DNA of 64,000 nucleotides, taken from IMG/VR virus record IMGVR_UViG_3300046820_000903, positions 18,292 through 82,291 of that record. One strand, given 5' to 3'. Position 1 is the first letter of the stretch. Each line of letters starts with the position of its first letter. The notes below the pieces were generated by a model. It ran no database searches and had not been told where the DNA came from. It saw nothing but the letters and a program-made list of their open reading frames with translations. Both the position numbers and the translations under genes were made by a program. Below, piece by piece: positions 14,786 through 21,935 of the stretch. This DNA comes from a virus.

Positions 14786-15220
14786 TTATTTTTCCTGTGA
14801 TGTATCGTATGTTTGTGCAAAGATGTCTTTCTTGACTGCACCAAAATCGCCCGGCCCGTGTCTAACAATGTAGTCGTTGCCCTTTGTGTATGCCAAGTCT
14901 CCCCACGATGTATGTAGTGTACCATCGTGGTTGGCTAGTTTGGCATGTTTGTTAATTTTCTTAGGTGTAGCTGTACCATTGCCATTGTCATCATAAAGTG
15001 TTTTAAACTTCTCTGGAGTAATAGGATAATTTTCTCCTTTTGGTCCAGTCATAATGTAGTGACCTACTTCGTAGTTAACCGGACCTTCTAATGTTTTTAC
15101 AGTACCTGGCTCTTTGGCAACTTCATACTTGACAGGTGCGGCCTTTTTAAATGTAGTAAAGGCACCGTCAGTGAACCAATCGTCATTGACTACTGATTCC
15201 TTTAAGTCTTTGATTTTCAT
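14786..15220 (-). CDS. PGDYG-like domain protein
   Basis: 144 residues. The C-terminal part ANHDGTLHTSWGDLAY...GNDYIVRHGPGDFGAVKKDIFAQTY resembles the PGDYG family, a small beta domain with no known activity. The N-terminus MKIKDLKESVV resembles the short leader of the giant proteins at 39-56 kb (MKI/MKL plus an L-x-E site), so it may be a virion component. It starts 4 nt inside the end of the preceding gene. Confidence 0.6.
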   Translation of the reverse strand: MKIKDLKESVVNDDWFTDGAFTTFKKAAPVKYEVAKEPGTVKTLEGPVNYEVGHYIMTGPKGENYPITPEKFKTLYDDNGNGTATPKKINKHAKLANHDGTLHTSWGDLAYTKGNDYIVRHGPGDFGAVKKDIFAQTYDTSQEK

Positions 15221-15384
15221 ACATTATCTCCTTTAGTGTCTTCTTGATTTGTTAGATATTTTTCTAAGGCATCTTTAAATGCTTCTTCGGTTAGACCATG
15301 CCAACCAATACATTTTCCAGTCGGACTACGACCACACCCACAGCTACCAAACTCTTTGGGGTTTTCTTTAACTCTGATTTGCAT
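15217..15384 (-). CDS. CDGSH-like Fe-S small protein
   Basis: 55 residues from ATG 15384. CGCGRSPTGKCIGWH resembles the CDGSH iron-sulphur motif (C-x-C-x2-S...C-x-G-x-H), one residue shorter between Ser and the third Cys. Short proteins with this variant occur in T4-like phages. It overlaps the preceding gene by 17 nt. A zinc site instead of a 2Fe-2S cluster cannot be excluded. Confidence 0.6.
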   Translation of the reverse strand: MQIRVKENPKEFGSCGCGRSPTGKCIGWHGLTEEAFKDALEKYLTNQEDTKGDNV

Positions 15385-15802
15385 TTTTTTCTTTTTCTGC
15401 TTCGTACACTCTTTTACGTAAGCTACTAGATGAAAAACTATGGTCACGCCCGTTAAAGTATAGGTCAATGTTTCGTTTGTGGCAAAGTTCCCTGCCAGTG
15501 AACTCTTTACCTTCGTATTCTACACCTAAGATGCGAACATCAAGTGGTAATATTAACAGCAAATCTTCTAAGTCTTTTTCAGTATTGTAGACCCAAATTT
15601 CATCTACATACTTATTTCCTCGTAGTTGCATTTGGCGTTCAATGATACTTTGTATAGGCTTATTTTTTGTAGCCCTATCTAATGTAGGATCGTTTTGTAA
15701 GCCTACAATTAGATAATCACATTGTGTCTTTGCTTCTTGCAACATAGAAACATGACCAGCATGTAACAAATCAAATGTTGAACAAGTAAATCCTACTTTC
15801 AA
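15368..15802 (-). CDS. Cytidylyltransferase-like nucleotidyltransferase (TagD/RfaE-C type)
   Basis: 144 residues from TTG 15802. This start overlaps the galE stop as TTGA and has AGGAG at the right distance, so a TTG start is well supported; no ATG fits. TCSTFDLLHAGHVSML (about 6-21) contains the HxGH active site, and a distal FSSSSLRKR segment resembles the ISTT-type loop. The family transfers CMP or AMP to polyol or sugar phosphates. With GalE upstream it likely makes an activated sugar. Confidence 0.8.
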   Translation of the reverse strand: MKVGFTCSTFDLLHAGHVSMLQEAKTQCDYLIVGLQNDPTLDRATKNKPIQSIIERQMQLRGNKYVDEIWVYNTEKDLEDLLLILPLDVRILGVEYEGKEFTGRELCHKRNIDLYFNGRDHSFSSSSLRKRVYEAEKEKNANQS

Positions 15803-16794
15803 GCTCTGCTCCTGTATTCTACAGAGTTGTACCATGCCCATGCAGTTTTAACAATGTTGTCAATACTACTAGAATCAGTCTTCCAACCTGTTTCTTTCTT
15901 AAATTTATATGCACTGGCAACTAGCGTAGCAGGGTCGCCTTCTCGTCTTGGTCCAGTATGTGTTAATACCATTCTTCCCGTGATACGTTCAACGCTGGCA
16001 ATGATTTCTTTAATGCTTACACCTTGGCCAGATCCTAGGTTGTATTCTACTGAGGATCCTGGTGACATGCCTTCGGAATACAATGTTGATAGGTAATGTG
16101 CATTAGCAATGTCTTCTACATGTAGATAGTCACGTACACAGGTACCATCGGTAGTAGGGTAATCTGTGCCGTTAAGAGTAAACACACCCTTGTCAACAAT
16201 TGTTTCCATGATGCGAGCAATTAAATGAGTTGCTTGTTTCAATTGGCCATGTCTTACTTTTGAATCAGCACCACAGGCATTGAAGTAACGCAATGCTACA
16301 GTTTTAAATCCATAGCCTTTAGCACAGTCCCGTAATACTTGCTCTGCCATTAACTTGCTTTGACCATATGGACTAATTGGAGACTTATCGCTTTGCTCTG
16401 TTAATGATGTACTATTGCCAGGGTCTCCATAAACTGCGGCACTGGAAGAAAACACTACAGTTTTTTTCCAACCTCTACTGGCAAGTGTGCTTAATAGACG
16501 AGCAGTATTACCTACATTGTTTAGATAGTAAGGACCTGGATCGGTCATACTAGGCCCAACTAAACTTGTGCCAGCAATGTGAATAAGTGCTGATGGATTC
16601 TTATCAATCATTAAATTGATAAACATAGGATTGGTAAAGTCGCCTGTGACAAAGGAATCTACAACACCACGTATCCATGGAGCAGTAGTATTTCTATCTA
16701 CTCCAATAACGTGATATCCTAGATCCTTAAATCTTAGAACAGTTTGTCCGCCAATATAACCATTGCAACCAGTTATAGCTACGCACTTATCCAT
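15799..16794 (-). CDS. galE: UDP-glucose 4-epimerase
   Basis: 331 residues. The extended SDR signature includes the NAD loop TGCNGYIGG (8-16), SSSAAVYGDP (about 117-126) and the catalytic YGQSK (about 143-147). FNACGADS and the VRDYLHVEDIANAH block are diagnostic of GalE. It interconverts UDP-glucose and UDP-galactose, probably feeding the glycosyltransferase directly upstream (one-base overlap). Function is firm; natural substrate may differ. Confidence 0.88.
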   Translation of the reverse strand: MDKCVAITGCNGYIGGQTVLRFKDLGYHVIGVDRNTTAPWIRGVVDSFVTGDFTNPMFINLMIDKNPSALIHIAGTSLVGPSMTDPGPYYLNNVGNTARLLSTLASRGWKKTVVFSSSAAVYGDPGNSTSLTEQSDKSPISPYGQSKLMAEQVLRDCAKGYGFKTVALRYFNACGADSKVRHGQLKQATHLIARIMETIVDKGVFTLNGTDYPTTDGTCVRDYLHVEDIANAHYLSTLYSEGMSPGSSVEYNLGSGQGVSIKEIIASVERITGRMVLTHTGPRREGDPATLVASAYKFKKETGWKTDSSSIDNIVKTAWAWYNSVEYRSRA

Positions 16795-18005
16795 TAGTAC
16801 TTTGCTCCTGATACATGATCACGATAGCGATTGCCTGAGCGATTCCATGGTGTAGCTTTACATTCCATACCACCTTCGGCAACAGTCCCAGCAGTTTCCA
16901 TAATGTCAATGATGCGATCAACAGTACCATTGTTCCAATCGCTAATCTTACCTTGACGAACATGAACACCAGCTAGTTGAATACGAAGCTTGTTTATAGC
17001 GTCATCTAAACTCCATGGAACATATAACCTGGTATGGTCATTGGCAAATGTCTCAGGAAAGCTACGATAGGCAGGATACAAAACATTACAACCAAGAGCA
17101 TCGGCCTCGCTAACGGTGTTTGAAACCCAGTCTTGTAAAGCACAGTTGAACAGAACACGGCTATCATTGACAATACTATAATACTCATTTTTACTTAGGT
17201 CCTCGTAGATTTTGAGTTTGTTTTGTTCTGCCATCTTGTAAGCACGTTCCAAATACTTTGGATTGTTACTGCGTAACGGACCGCCACTTAGTACTGCGAA
17301 CTCAACTGGATAGCCTGGCCATTGACGATGCCATTCTTCAATAAGATCCATAAAGAAGTCGGGTTGCTTCTCTTGGTCAAACCTTGCCGCAAAAATTACA
17401 CGGTGTGCTCTTTCTGGGAAAGATTTAATTTTATTATTAACACGACCTTGTACTTCTTCCTTACCAAATGCCAGTCCGCTAATGTTATAGATAGGAGCAG
17501 TCCAGTTTGCAATACGCATATGAGCTACCATCTCTTCGTTTGTTGCAAGCACTCCTGTAACAAAACAATTTACCATTTGCTCATATGTGCTCATCCACTT
17601 GCTCATTCCCCATACGTGAACAAAGTCATCTGGGTCAATTGCTTGTGCTAAACAACGCACAAAGATACGTGGACGCAAGTTAGCAGGCACTTGATCAAGG
17701 ATGTAAGGTAAGCTTTCGATACCTGGCTGGAACATGTCTTCAAAATAAATGACATCTTCATTTGTGACATCACCTCGTCGCATCATTTGAACAAGGTTCA
17801 TCATTTGACTCATACCAAAGTAACTACGGCCATGTGCGTCTAACACTTGTCCTACACTAATTGCTTTAGTATTGTCAATAGTACTTCCAGGCACTATCAC
17901 ATAGTTGATGCCTCGGCGTTTAAATACAGCTTCATTCCATTGCTGGAGTTGAAGCGTGTAACGCCCTTCATAGGGCTCGAGGCCCATATAAAAGAGCTTA
18001 CGCAT
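16794..18005 (-). CDS. GT-B glycosyltransferase
   Basis: 403 residues. ERAHRVIFAARFDQEKQPDFFMDLI (about 205-230) is the core of a GT4-like glycosyltransferase, followed by KIYEDLSKNEYYSIVNDSRVLFNCALQDWVSNTVSEADALGCNVLYP with the E of the nucleotide-sugar site. The N-terminal domain begins KLFYMGLEPYEGRY. It may glycosylate modified DNA, a virion protein or a host surface; no choice can be made from sequence. One-base overlap with galE suggests a UDP-hexose donor. Confidence 0.8.
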   Translation of the reverse strand: MRKLFYMGLEPYEGRYTLQLQQWNEAVFKRRGINYVIVPGSTIDNTKAISVGQVLDAHGRSYFGMSQMMNLVQMMRRGDVTNEDVIYFEDMFQPGIESLPYILDQVPANLRPRIFVRCLAQAIDPDDFVHVWGMSKWMSTYEQMVNCFVTGVLATNEEMVAHMRIANWTAPIYNISGLAFGKEEVQGRVNNKIKSFPERAHRVIFAARFDQEKQPDFFMDLIEEWHRQWPGYPVEFAVLSGGPLRSNNPKYLERAYKMAEQNKLKIYEDLSKNEYYSIVNDSRVLFNCALQDWVSNTVSEADALGCNVLYPAYRSFPETFANDHTRLYVPWSLDDAINKLRIQLAGVHVRQGKISDWNNGTVDRIIDIMETAGTVAEGGMECKATPWNRSGNRYRDHVSGAKY

Positions 18006-18448
18006 TACAGCACCAATCGATTTGGGTTACAGCACAGCCCATCAACTGTGTGTGCTTTACCTTCTGGAGTCCATGGGCTTTTATAAAAGCCTACATGAAT
18101 CTTAAGTGCTTTGTTAGCACGGTCTTGTGCGCTTTGCACATTAACTGTATAAGTGAAGCTACGATCTCCACTTGCCTCATGAGTACGCAACTCTGGCGTA
18201 TCAATAGCATAACTGTAAATCATGCCATCCTTACACAAGTCTGTAAGGTATTGGTTATAGAACTCCAAAGGCAAGTGCCCAAGGTCTTCAGTTAATACAC
18301 CATCGTATAACTCGCTAATTTTTAGCAAGTCAAACTTGATGTGGTTGATGTTAAGACCAGCCCTGCGGGGTTGGTAGCCATTGTTGTAACCACGGTCACC
18401 ACCGCGATTGAATTTTACGTGTTGTTTAATATTGCTTGAGGCATCCAT
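18005..18448 (-). CDS. Hypothetical protein between queD and the glycosyltransferase
   Basis: 147 residues from ATG 18448, with GGAGG nine bases upstream; upstream in-frame ATGs have worse spacing. A basic/glycine-rich N-terminus (KFNRGGDRGYNNGYQPRRAG) is followed by an alpha/beta region (HIKFDLLKISELYDG ... FTYTVNVQSAQDR) and KIHVGFYKSPWTPEGKAH. Family not recognised. It overlaps queD by 23 nt. Confidence 0.6.
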   Translation of the reverse strand: MDASSNIKQHVKFNRGGDRGYNNGYQPRRAGLNINHIKFDLLKISELYDGVLTEDLGHLPLEFYNQYLTDLCKDGMIYSYAIDTPELRTHEASGDRSFTYTVNVQSAQDRANKALKIHVGFYKSPWTPEGKAHTVDGLCCNPNRLVL

Positions 18449-18794
18449 TTTCGCCATCCTCCGAAACTTCAATCCAAACTTTACGATCTGTGTACTTTGA
18501 TGAGATCTGACCATGTAGATCATCTGCCATCATTTCACAGGACTTGAAATCCAATGCCAGCGTTCCTTGCGAATATAAATTCTCTAACCAACGCTTGAAC
18601 TGAATAAACTCCACATCTCTATCATCATGAAAGACTTCGAGATACACTTTAAAGTGGAACATGTGTCGATGAGGATGTCCTAAAAAAGAAACATCATACT
18701 CGTCACCTGTTGCCAACTTAGGATCCGTAAGTGCCGCCGGATACCTATGAATACCTTCTTTGCGGAAGGTTACCCAAATCATGTCTGTTGACAT
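18426..18794 (-). CDS. queD: 6-carboxytetrahydropterin synthase (QueD/PTPS family)
   Basis: 122 residues. LGHPHRHMFHFKV (about 38-50) supplies the zinc His ligands, SCEMMADDL (about 86-94) the following block, and VSEDGENG (about 109-117) the conserved C-terminal Glu motif. QueD turns dihydroneopterin triphosphate into 6-carboxytetrahydropterin, between FolE and QueE. The FRKEGIHRYPAA start and HDDRDVEFIQFK match the T4-like phage version. Confidence 0.82.
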   Translation of the reverse strand: MSTDMIWVTFRKEGIHRYPAALTDPKLATGDEYDVSFLGHPHRHMFHFKVYLEVFHDDRDVEFIQFKRWLENLYSQGTLALDFKSCEMMADDLHGQISSKYTDRKVWIEVSEDGENGCLKQY

Positions 18795-18802
18795 GTTATT
18801 CC

Positions 18803-19012
18803 TTAATCAATGTAGTTGTTAGCTTTTAAGTATACCCACATCTTCCAGTCAATTGCCTGAGCAAATTCTAGAAGCTTGTCCATTTTTTTGTTAAGTTCAG
18901 CGATACCATCATCGCTACCGCTCTCTGCAACGGCTTCATCGGCACCAGCAGACTTTGGCAAAGGACGCTTAACCGCCTTGTTTAAATTGCCAACTTTAAC
19001 ATCATCGTTCAT
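18803..19012 (-). CDS. Small acidic/helical hypothetical protein
   Basis: 69 residues: a disordered Ala/Ser/Asp-rich N-terminal half, then a helix IAELNKKMDKLLEFAQAIDWKMWVYLKANNYID that looks like a coiled-coil binding segment. No family recognised. Its stop lies 9 nt before the queD start, in the same operon. Confidence 0.65.
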   Translation of the reverse strand: MNDDVKVGNLNKAVKRPLPKSAGADEAVAESGSDDGIAELNKKMDKLLEFAQAIDWKMWVYLKANNYID

Positions 19013-19013
19013 T

Positions 19014-19592
19014 TTATATTTCCTTGTTTAGGTTTACAGGTGTATCGCCTTTATAGGCACTCCATGGCGTAAAGTACTTTCTTTTAGTGAGGTTCTCTAA
19101 AGGAACGCACCATACACCAGGATTCGTAGCATCAAAGCTCTTGTCGTCGACTTTGATGGTTGTATTATAATTTAACAGTCTTAGGTAAGGAAGTTTTACC
19201 GAAACCATTGGAATAACACGATTGTTGTCACTGGCAGAGCTTTCTAGAAAGCCTTCAATTTGACTGGCAGTGATGTCTACTGTAATATAATCAATACTAG
19301 TGCCGTCAAGCAATTCATCAATCATGCCATCAATTTGGCGCCACGTATAATAATCATCATTTGCTACACTATGAAAGCTCATGTTAGCACCGAGATAAAC
19401 GTGACGAATGTACTTTGAATGATCGTGATAGCTAGACCTATCACCAATAATACGTTTAAGTGTATCCATGGGTTGGATACCAACAACAAACAATGTTAGC
19501 ATATCCTTAGCAGGCGAACTTTCAACTTCAGTCCCAATAAAGTAGTTTACACTAGTTGTTGGGCCTGTACCATAATCACGTTCAATACTCAT
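19014..19592 (-). CDS. Hypothetical protein coupled to dpdA
   Basis: 192 residues beginning MSIERDYGTGPTTSVNYFIGTEVESSPAKDMLTLFVVG, with HVYLGANMSFHS, WRQIDGMIDELLDG, IPMVSVKLPYLRLLNYN and ATNPGVWCVPL. No known motif, but it is well structured alpha/beta. ATG 19592 overlaps the dpdA stop by 4 nt. I infer a role linked to base insertion or to regulation of DpdA. Confidence 0.6.
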   Translation of the reverse strand: MSIERDYGTGPTTSVNYFIGTEVESSPAKDMLTLFVVGIQPMDTLKRIIGDRSSYHDHSKYIRHVYLGANMSFHSVANDDYYTWRQIDGMIDELLDGTSIDYITVDITASQIEGFLESSASDNNRVIPMVSVKLPYLRLLNYNTTIKVDDKSFDATNPGVWCVPLENLTKRKYFTPWSAYKGDTPVNLNKEI

Positions 19593-21145
19593 TCCAAGTC
19601 CTCTTCAAGTTCCATTAACTTTTCATTGTCTAAACTTGCCATGTCATCTTCTTCTGGAAGCTCATCAACTGTGTCAAACAAGTCTTTACCTTTTGCGGCA
19701 TTAGCGGCGTCAACACCACCAAAGCTAATGGAGTTTAAGAACGTTGTATTATCAACAATCATTTGACGAGCTTCTGCCATAGTAGTTGCAGGATCAAATA
19801 GAACTTCTACAAAGTTGTTAAAGTACAAGATGTCATTTGGAATAAACTCACTTAACTGTGGAGCCTTCTTGCCAAACCCAACTGCATCTTTATAACTTAC
19901 TTTGGTCCGCTCGTATTCAATATCTGCTACTCGCAATGTTTCTTGCACCGCTTGTATATGATTATACACGTTATGTGCCATGATGAGCAAGTAGGACATG
20001 GTATCCCAACTAGTCTTTCCAACCTTACCTGTCTTGTTGGCATCGTTTGGACCAAGATAACAAATGTCGCCTGCTACCAGCCGTTCCATAATAGGACCTT
20101 GATGAGGCATAGCCAGCTTTGAACCTTTGAGCCGCTTGTCGTCAACACTCTTGCCCATAGAATATGTTAGCTTCTGTGGAGTAAAGTAATTGTAATTGTA
20201 ACTCAATGCATAGCCACCAGCCGCAACAAACGGACTTGCCGCATCAAAGCTAATGTTGATGTTAGGATTGTGATGCTTTTGTAATTGGCGCTTGATAGAA
20301 GTCAAGTAGCAGGCCCACTTTAGACGACCAATGCCTAGGAAGTGAATCCAGTCCTTATCTGCAATAAGACCATCTTCAATCAAGTCAAGCATACGATTTA
20401 ATACTGAGGGCATGTGCTTCATATTGATACCAGCAAACGCCCAACCTTCAAGTGTACGATCTTCGGTATAGCCTAACTCAACTACACTGGACTTTTTACT
20501 AAAGTGTTTGATTGTGTCGTACCACAGCTTGGAGTTATCTGGTGTGCTACCAGAGATAACGTTTAGAAACTTTGTAGCACCTGGTACACGATGCTTCATA
20601 AAGTAATGAAGGTTATGTACTGAAATATCAAGTGTATCTTCAAACTTGGTTAAACCAGTCTTAGCACTCAGCGGAGGTACTGCGGCAAACGCAGGAACGT
20701 CAAGTGTCATTGACCAATCTGAAGTATGTTCTAAGTAGCGTAGAATTTCTTCGCGGAACTTGTCACCTTCCGCACCTTTGATGTTCTTCCAATCCATCTT
20801 GATAACACCAGTTGCCAATTGGAAACCAGAGCTATCACCTACAATTGTTGTTCGGCTACGATCACGCTTGTGAATCATTGGCTCTTTGTCATCACAACGA
20901 GTCAAGTTGCGATCAGCATGGCCTGCTGAATATAGCGCAACGCCATAGTGATAGTACGAGTCTTCTGTCTTAAGAAAGTTTACACCTTCCAAGCCGTGTT
21001 CAAAACCTGCAGGGACACGACCAGCAGGTACAAATGTTGGATCACTGGCAACCTTACCAAGTTGTTTGGTATAGAAGCCACTAATGGCTGGGAGATAAAA
21101 GGCATAGTTGCCTTCTACTGCCCTTTTGGTCATGTCAATAGTCAT
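19589..21145 (-). CDS. dpdA: DpdA-like DNA-guanine transglycosylase (TGT fold)
   Basis: 518 residues. The TGT-like core shows VGDSSGFQLATG (about 102-113), DWSMTLDVPAF (about 141-151; an Asp equivalent to the catalytic pair), FLNVISGSTPD, then AFAGINMKHM and IHFLGIGRLKWACYL with ISFDAASPF. tRNA-TGTs have GGFQ, LDEC and GG(L/V)SVGE blocks in the same order. In phages DpdA exchanges guanine in DNA for a 7-deazaguanine, shielding it from restriction. The acidic C-terminal tail (DELPEEDDMASLDNEK) is extra. FolE, QueD and QueE nearby support the role. Confidence 0.78.
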   Translation of the reverse strand: MTIDMTKRAVEGNYAFYLPAISGFYTKQLGKVASDPTFVPAGRVPAGFEHGLEGVNFLKTEDSYYHYGVALYSAGHADRNLTRCDDKEPMIHKRDRSRTTIVGDSSGFQLATGVIKMDWKNIKGAEGDKFREEILRYLEHTSDWSMTLDVPAFAAVPPLSAKTGLTKFEDTLDISVHNLHYFMKHRVPGATKFLNVISGSTPDNSKLWYDTIKHFSKKSSVVELGYTEDRTLEGWAFAGINMKHMPSVLNRMLDLIEDGLIADKDWIHFLGIGRLKWACYLTSIKRQLQKHHNPNINISFDAASPFVAAGGYALSYNYNYFTPQKLTYSMGKSVDDKRLKGSKLAMPHQGPIMERLVAGDICYLGPNDANKTGKVGKTSWDTMSYLLIMAHNVYNHIQAVQETLRVADIEYERTKVSYKDAVGFGKKAPQLSEFIPNDILYFNNFVEVLFDPATTMAEARQMIVDNTTFLNSISFGGVDAANAAKGKDLFDTVDELPEEDDMASLDNEKLMELEEDLE

Positions 21146-21147
21146 GT

Positions 21148-21867
21148 TTAGTTTTGTGCGCCAGCAATATATTGATAAGCAATAAGACCGCTATTAAATT
21201 CAACCCGAGCGGCTTTCTCGCTAATGCTTAGAATAGGAGTACCTTGGCTACATTGTTTAAATGCTGTCATCATAGCTTGAATAGATAAAGCTACTGGACG
21301 CTTTAGTGTTTGTGTAGTGTCAGCAAAGGTAAACTTACCACCGTGACCACCACCTTGTCCACTACCAAATGTAAAGATCAACTTGCCGTTCTCTGTACTT
21401 GCAATAAAGTTTGGATCAATAGTAGCATACAATGTACCACGTGCCAACAATTCACTAATCTTGTTAGCTTGAGGCTGAACAACCACTTCCCAAGTTGTAC
21501 CTTTAAATGTACGGCTCTTGGTTTTCATCAAGTTAGTGGGAGTCAATCGATACTCGTCCTTGTTATTGTCTTTGTTTGTAAAGACCAAACGATCTTTCTC
21601 GCTGTTTTTGTCTGTGCCAACATCTGCTGTGCTGTCTTCTGACTTGTACAAGTTTGTTAAGCCAATAAAGAAGCCCAAGTTCATCATACCGAAGTTATCT
21701 GGTAACTCTGCTACCTTATCCTTGCTGTTGGCAAGTACAGTAAGCAAGCTACCTTCTGGGTATGCTGTAAATTTTGTAGAGTCTGTTTCTTGTTCAACTA
21801 AGATCTCTTCAAAGAGGCCCAAGCTGGCGATGTTTTTTGCTACATCAAGCGCGATATCTTTTAACAT
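21148..21867 (-). CDS. 45: Probable DNA sliding clamp (gp45-like)
   Basis: 239 residues, close to T4 gp45 (228). NLGFFIGLTNLYKSE (about 62-76) and the C-terminal VEFNSGLIAYQYIA resemble the clamp's domain-packing strands, although identity with T4 is low. It is first in its early transcript with a strong promoter and lies next to the polymerase gene, as in other T4-like phages. Clamps tether the polymerase and, in T4, also activate late transcription. The call rests on context and weak motifs. Confidence 0.6.
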   Translation of the reverse strand: MLKDIALDVAKNIASLGLFEEILVEQETDSTKFTAYPEGSLLTVLANSKDKVAELPDNFGMMNLGFFIGLTNLYKSEDSTADVGTDKNSEKDRLVFTNKDNNKDEYRLTPTNLMKTKSRTFKGTTWEVVVQPQANKISELLARGTLYATIDPNFIASTENGKLIFTFGSGQGGGHGGKFTFADTTQTLKRPVALSIQAMMTAFKQCSQGTPILSISEKAARVEFNSGLIAYQYIAGAQN

Positions 21868-21890
21868 TGTGATTCTCCTGTCATGTATTG

Positions 21891-21919
21891 ATTATATTTA
21901 GATTTAGGTTTAAAGTCAA
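21891..21919 (-). promoter_or_regulatory. Sigma70-type early promoter for the clamp operon
   Basis: On the minus strand: TTGACT (21919-21914), 17 bp, TATAAT (21896-21891), then a leader with AGGAG before ATG 21867. It probably drives clamp, dpdA, queD and the genes down to about 14.3 kb. Confidence 0.8.
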
Positions 21920-21935
21920 GTTCCTGTTCACCGTT

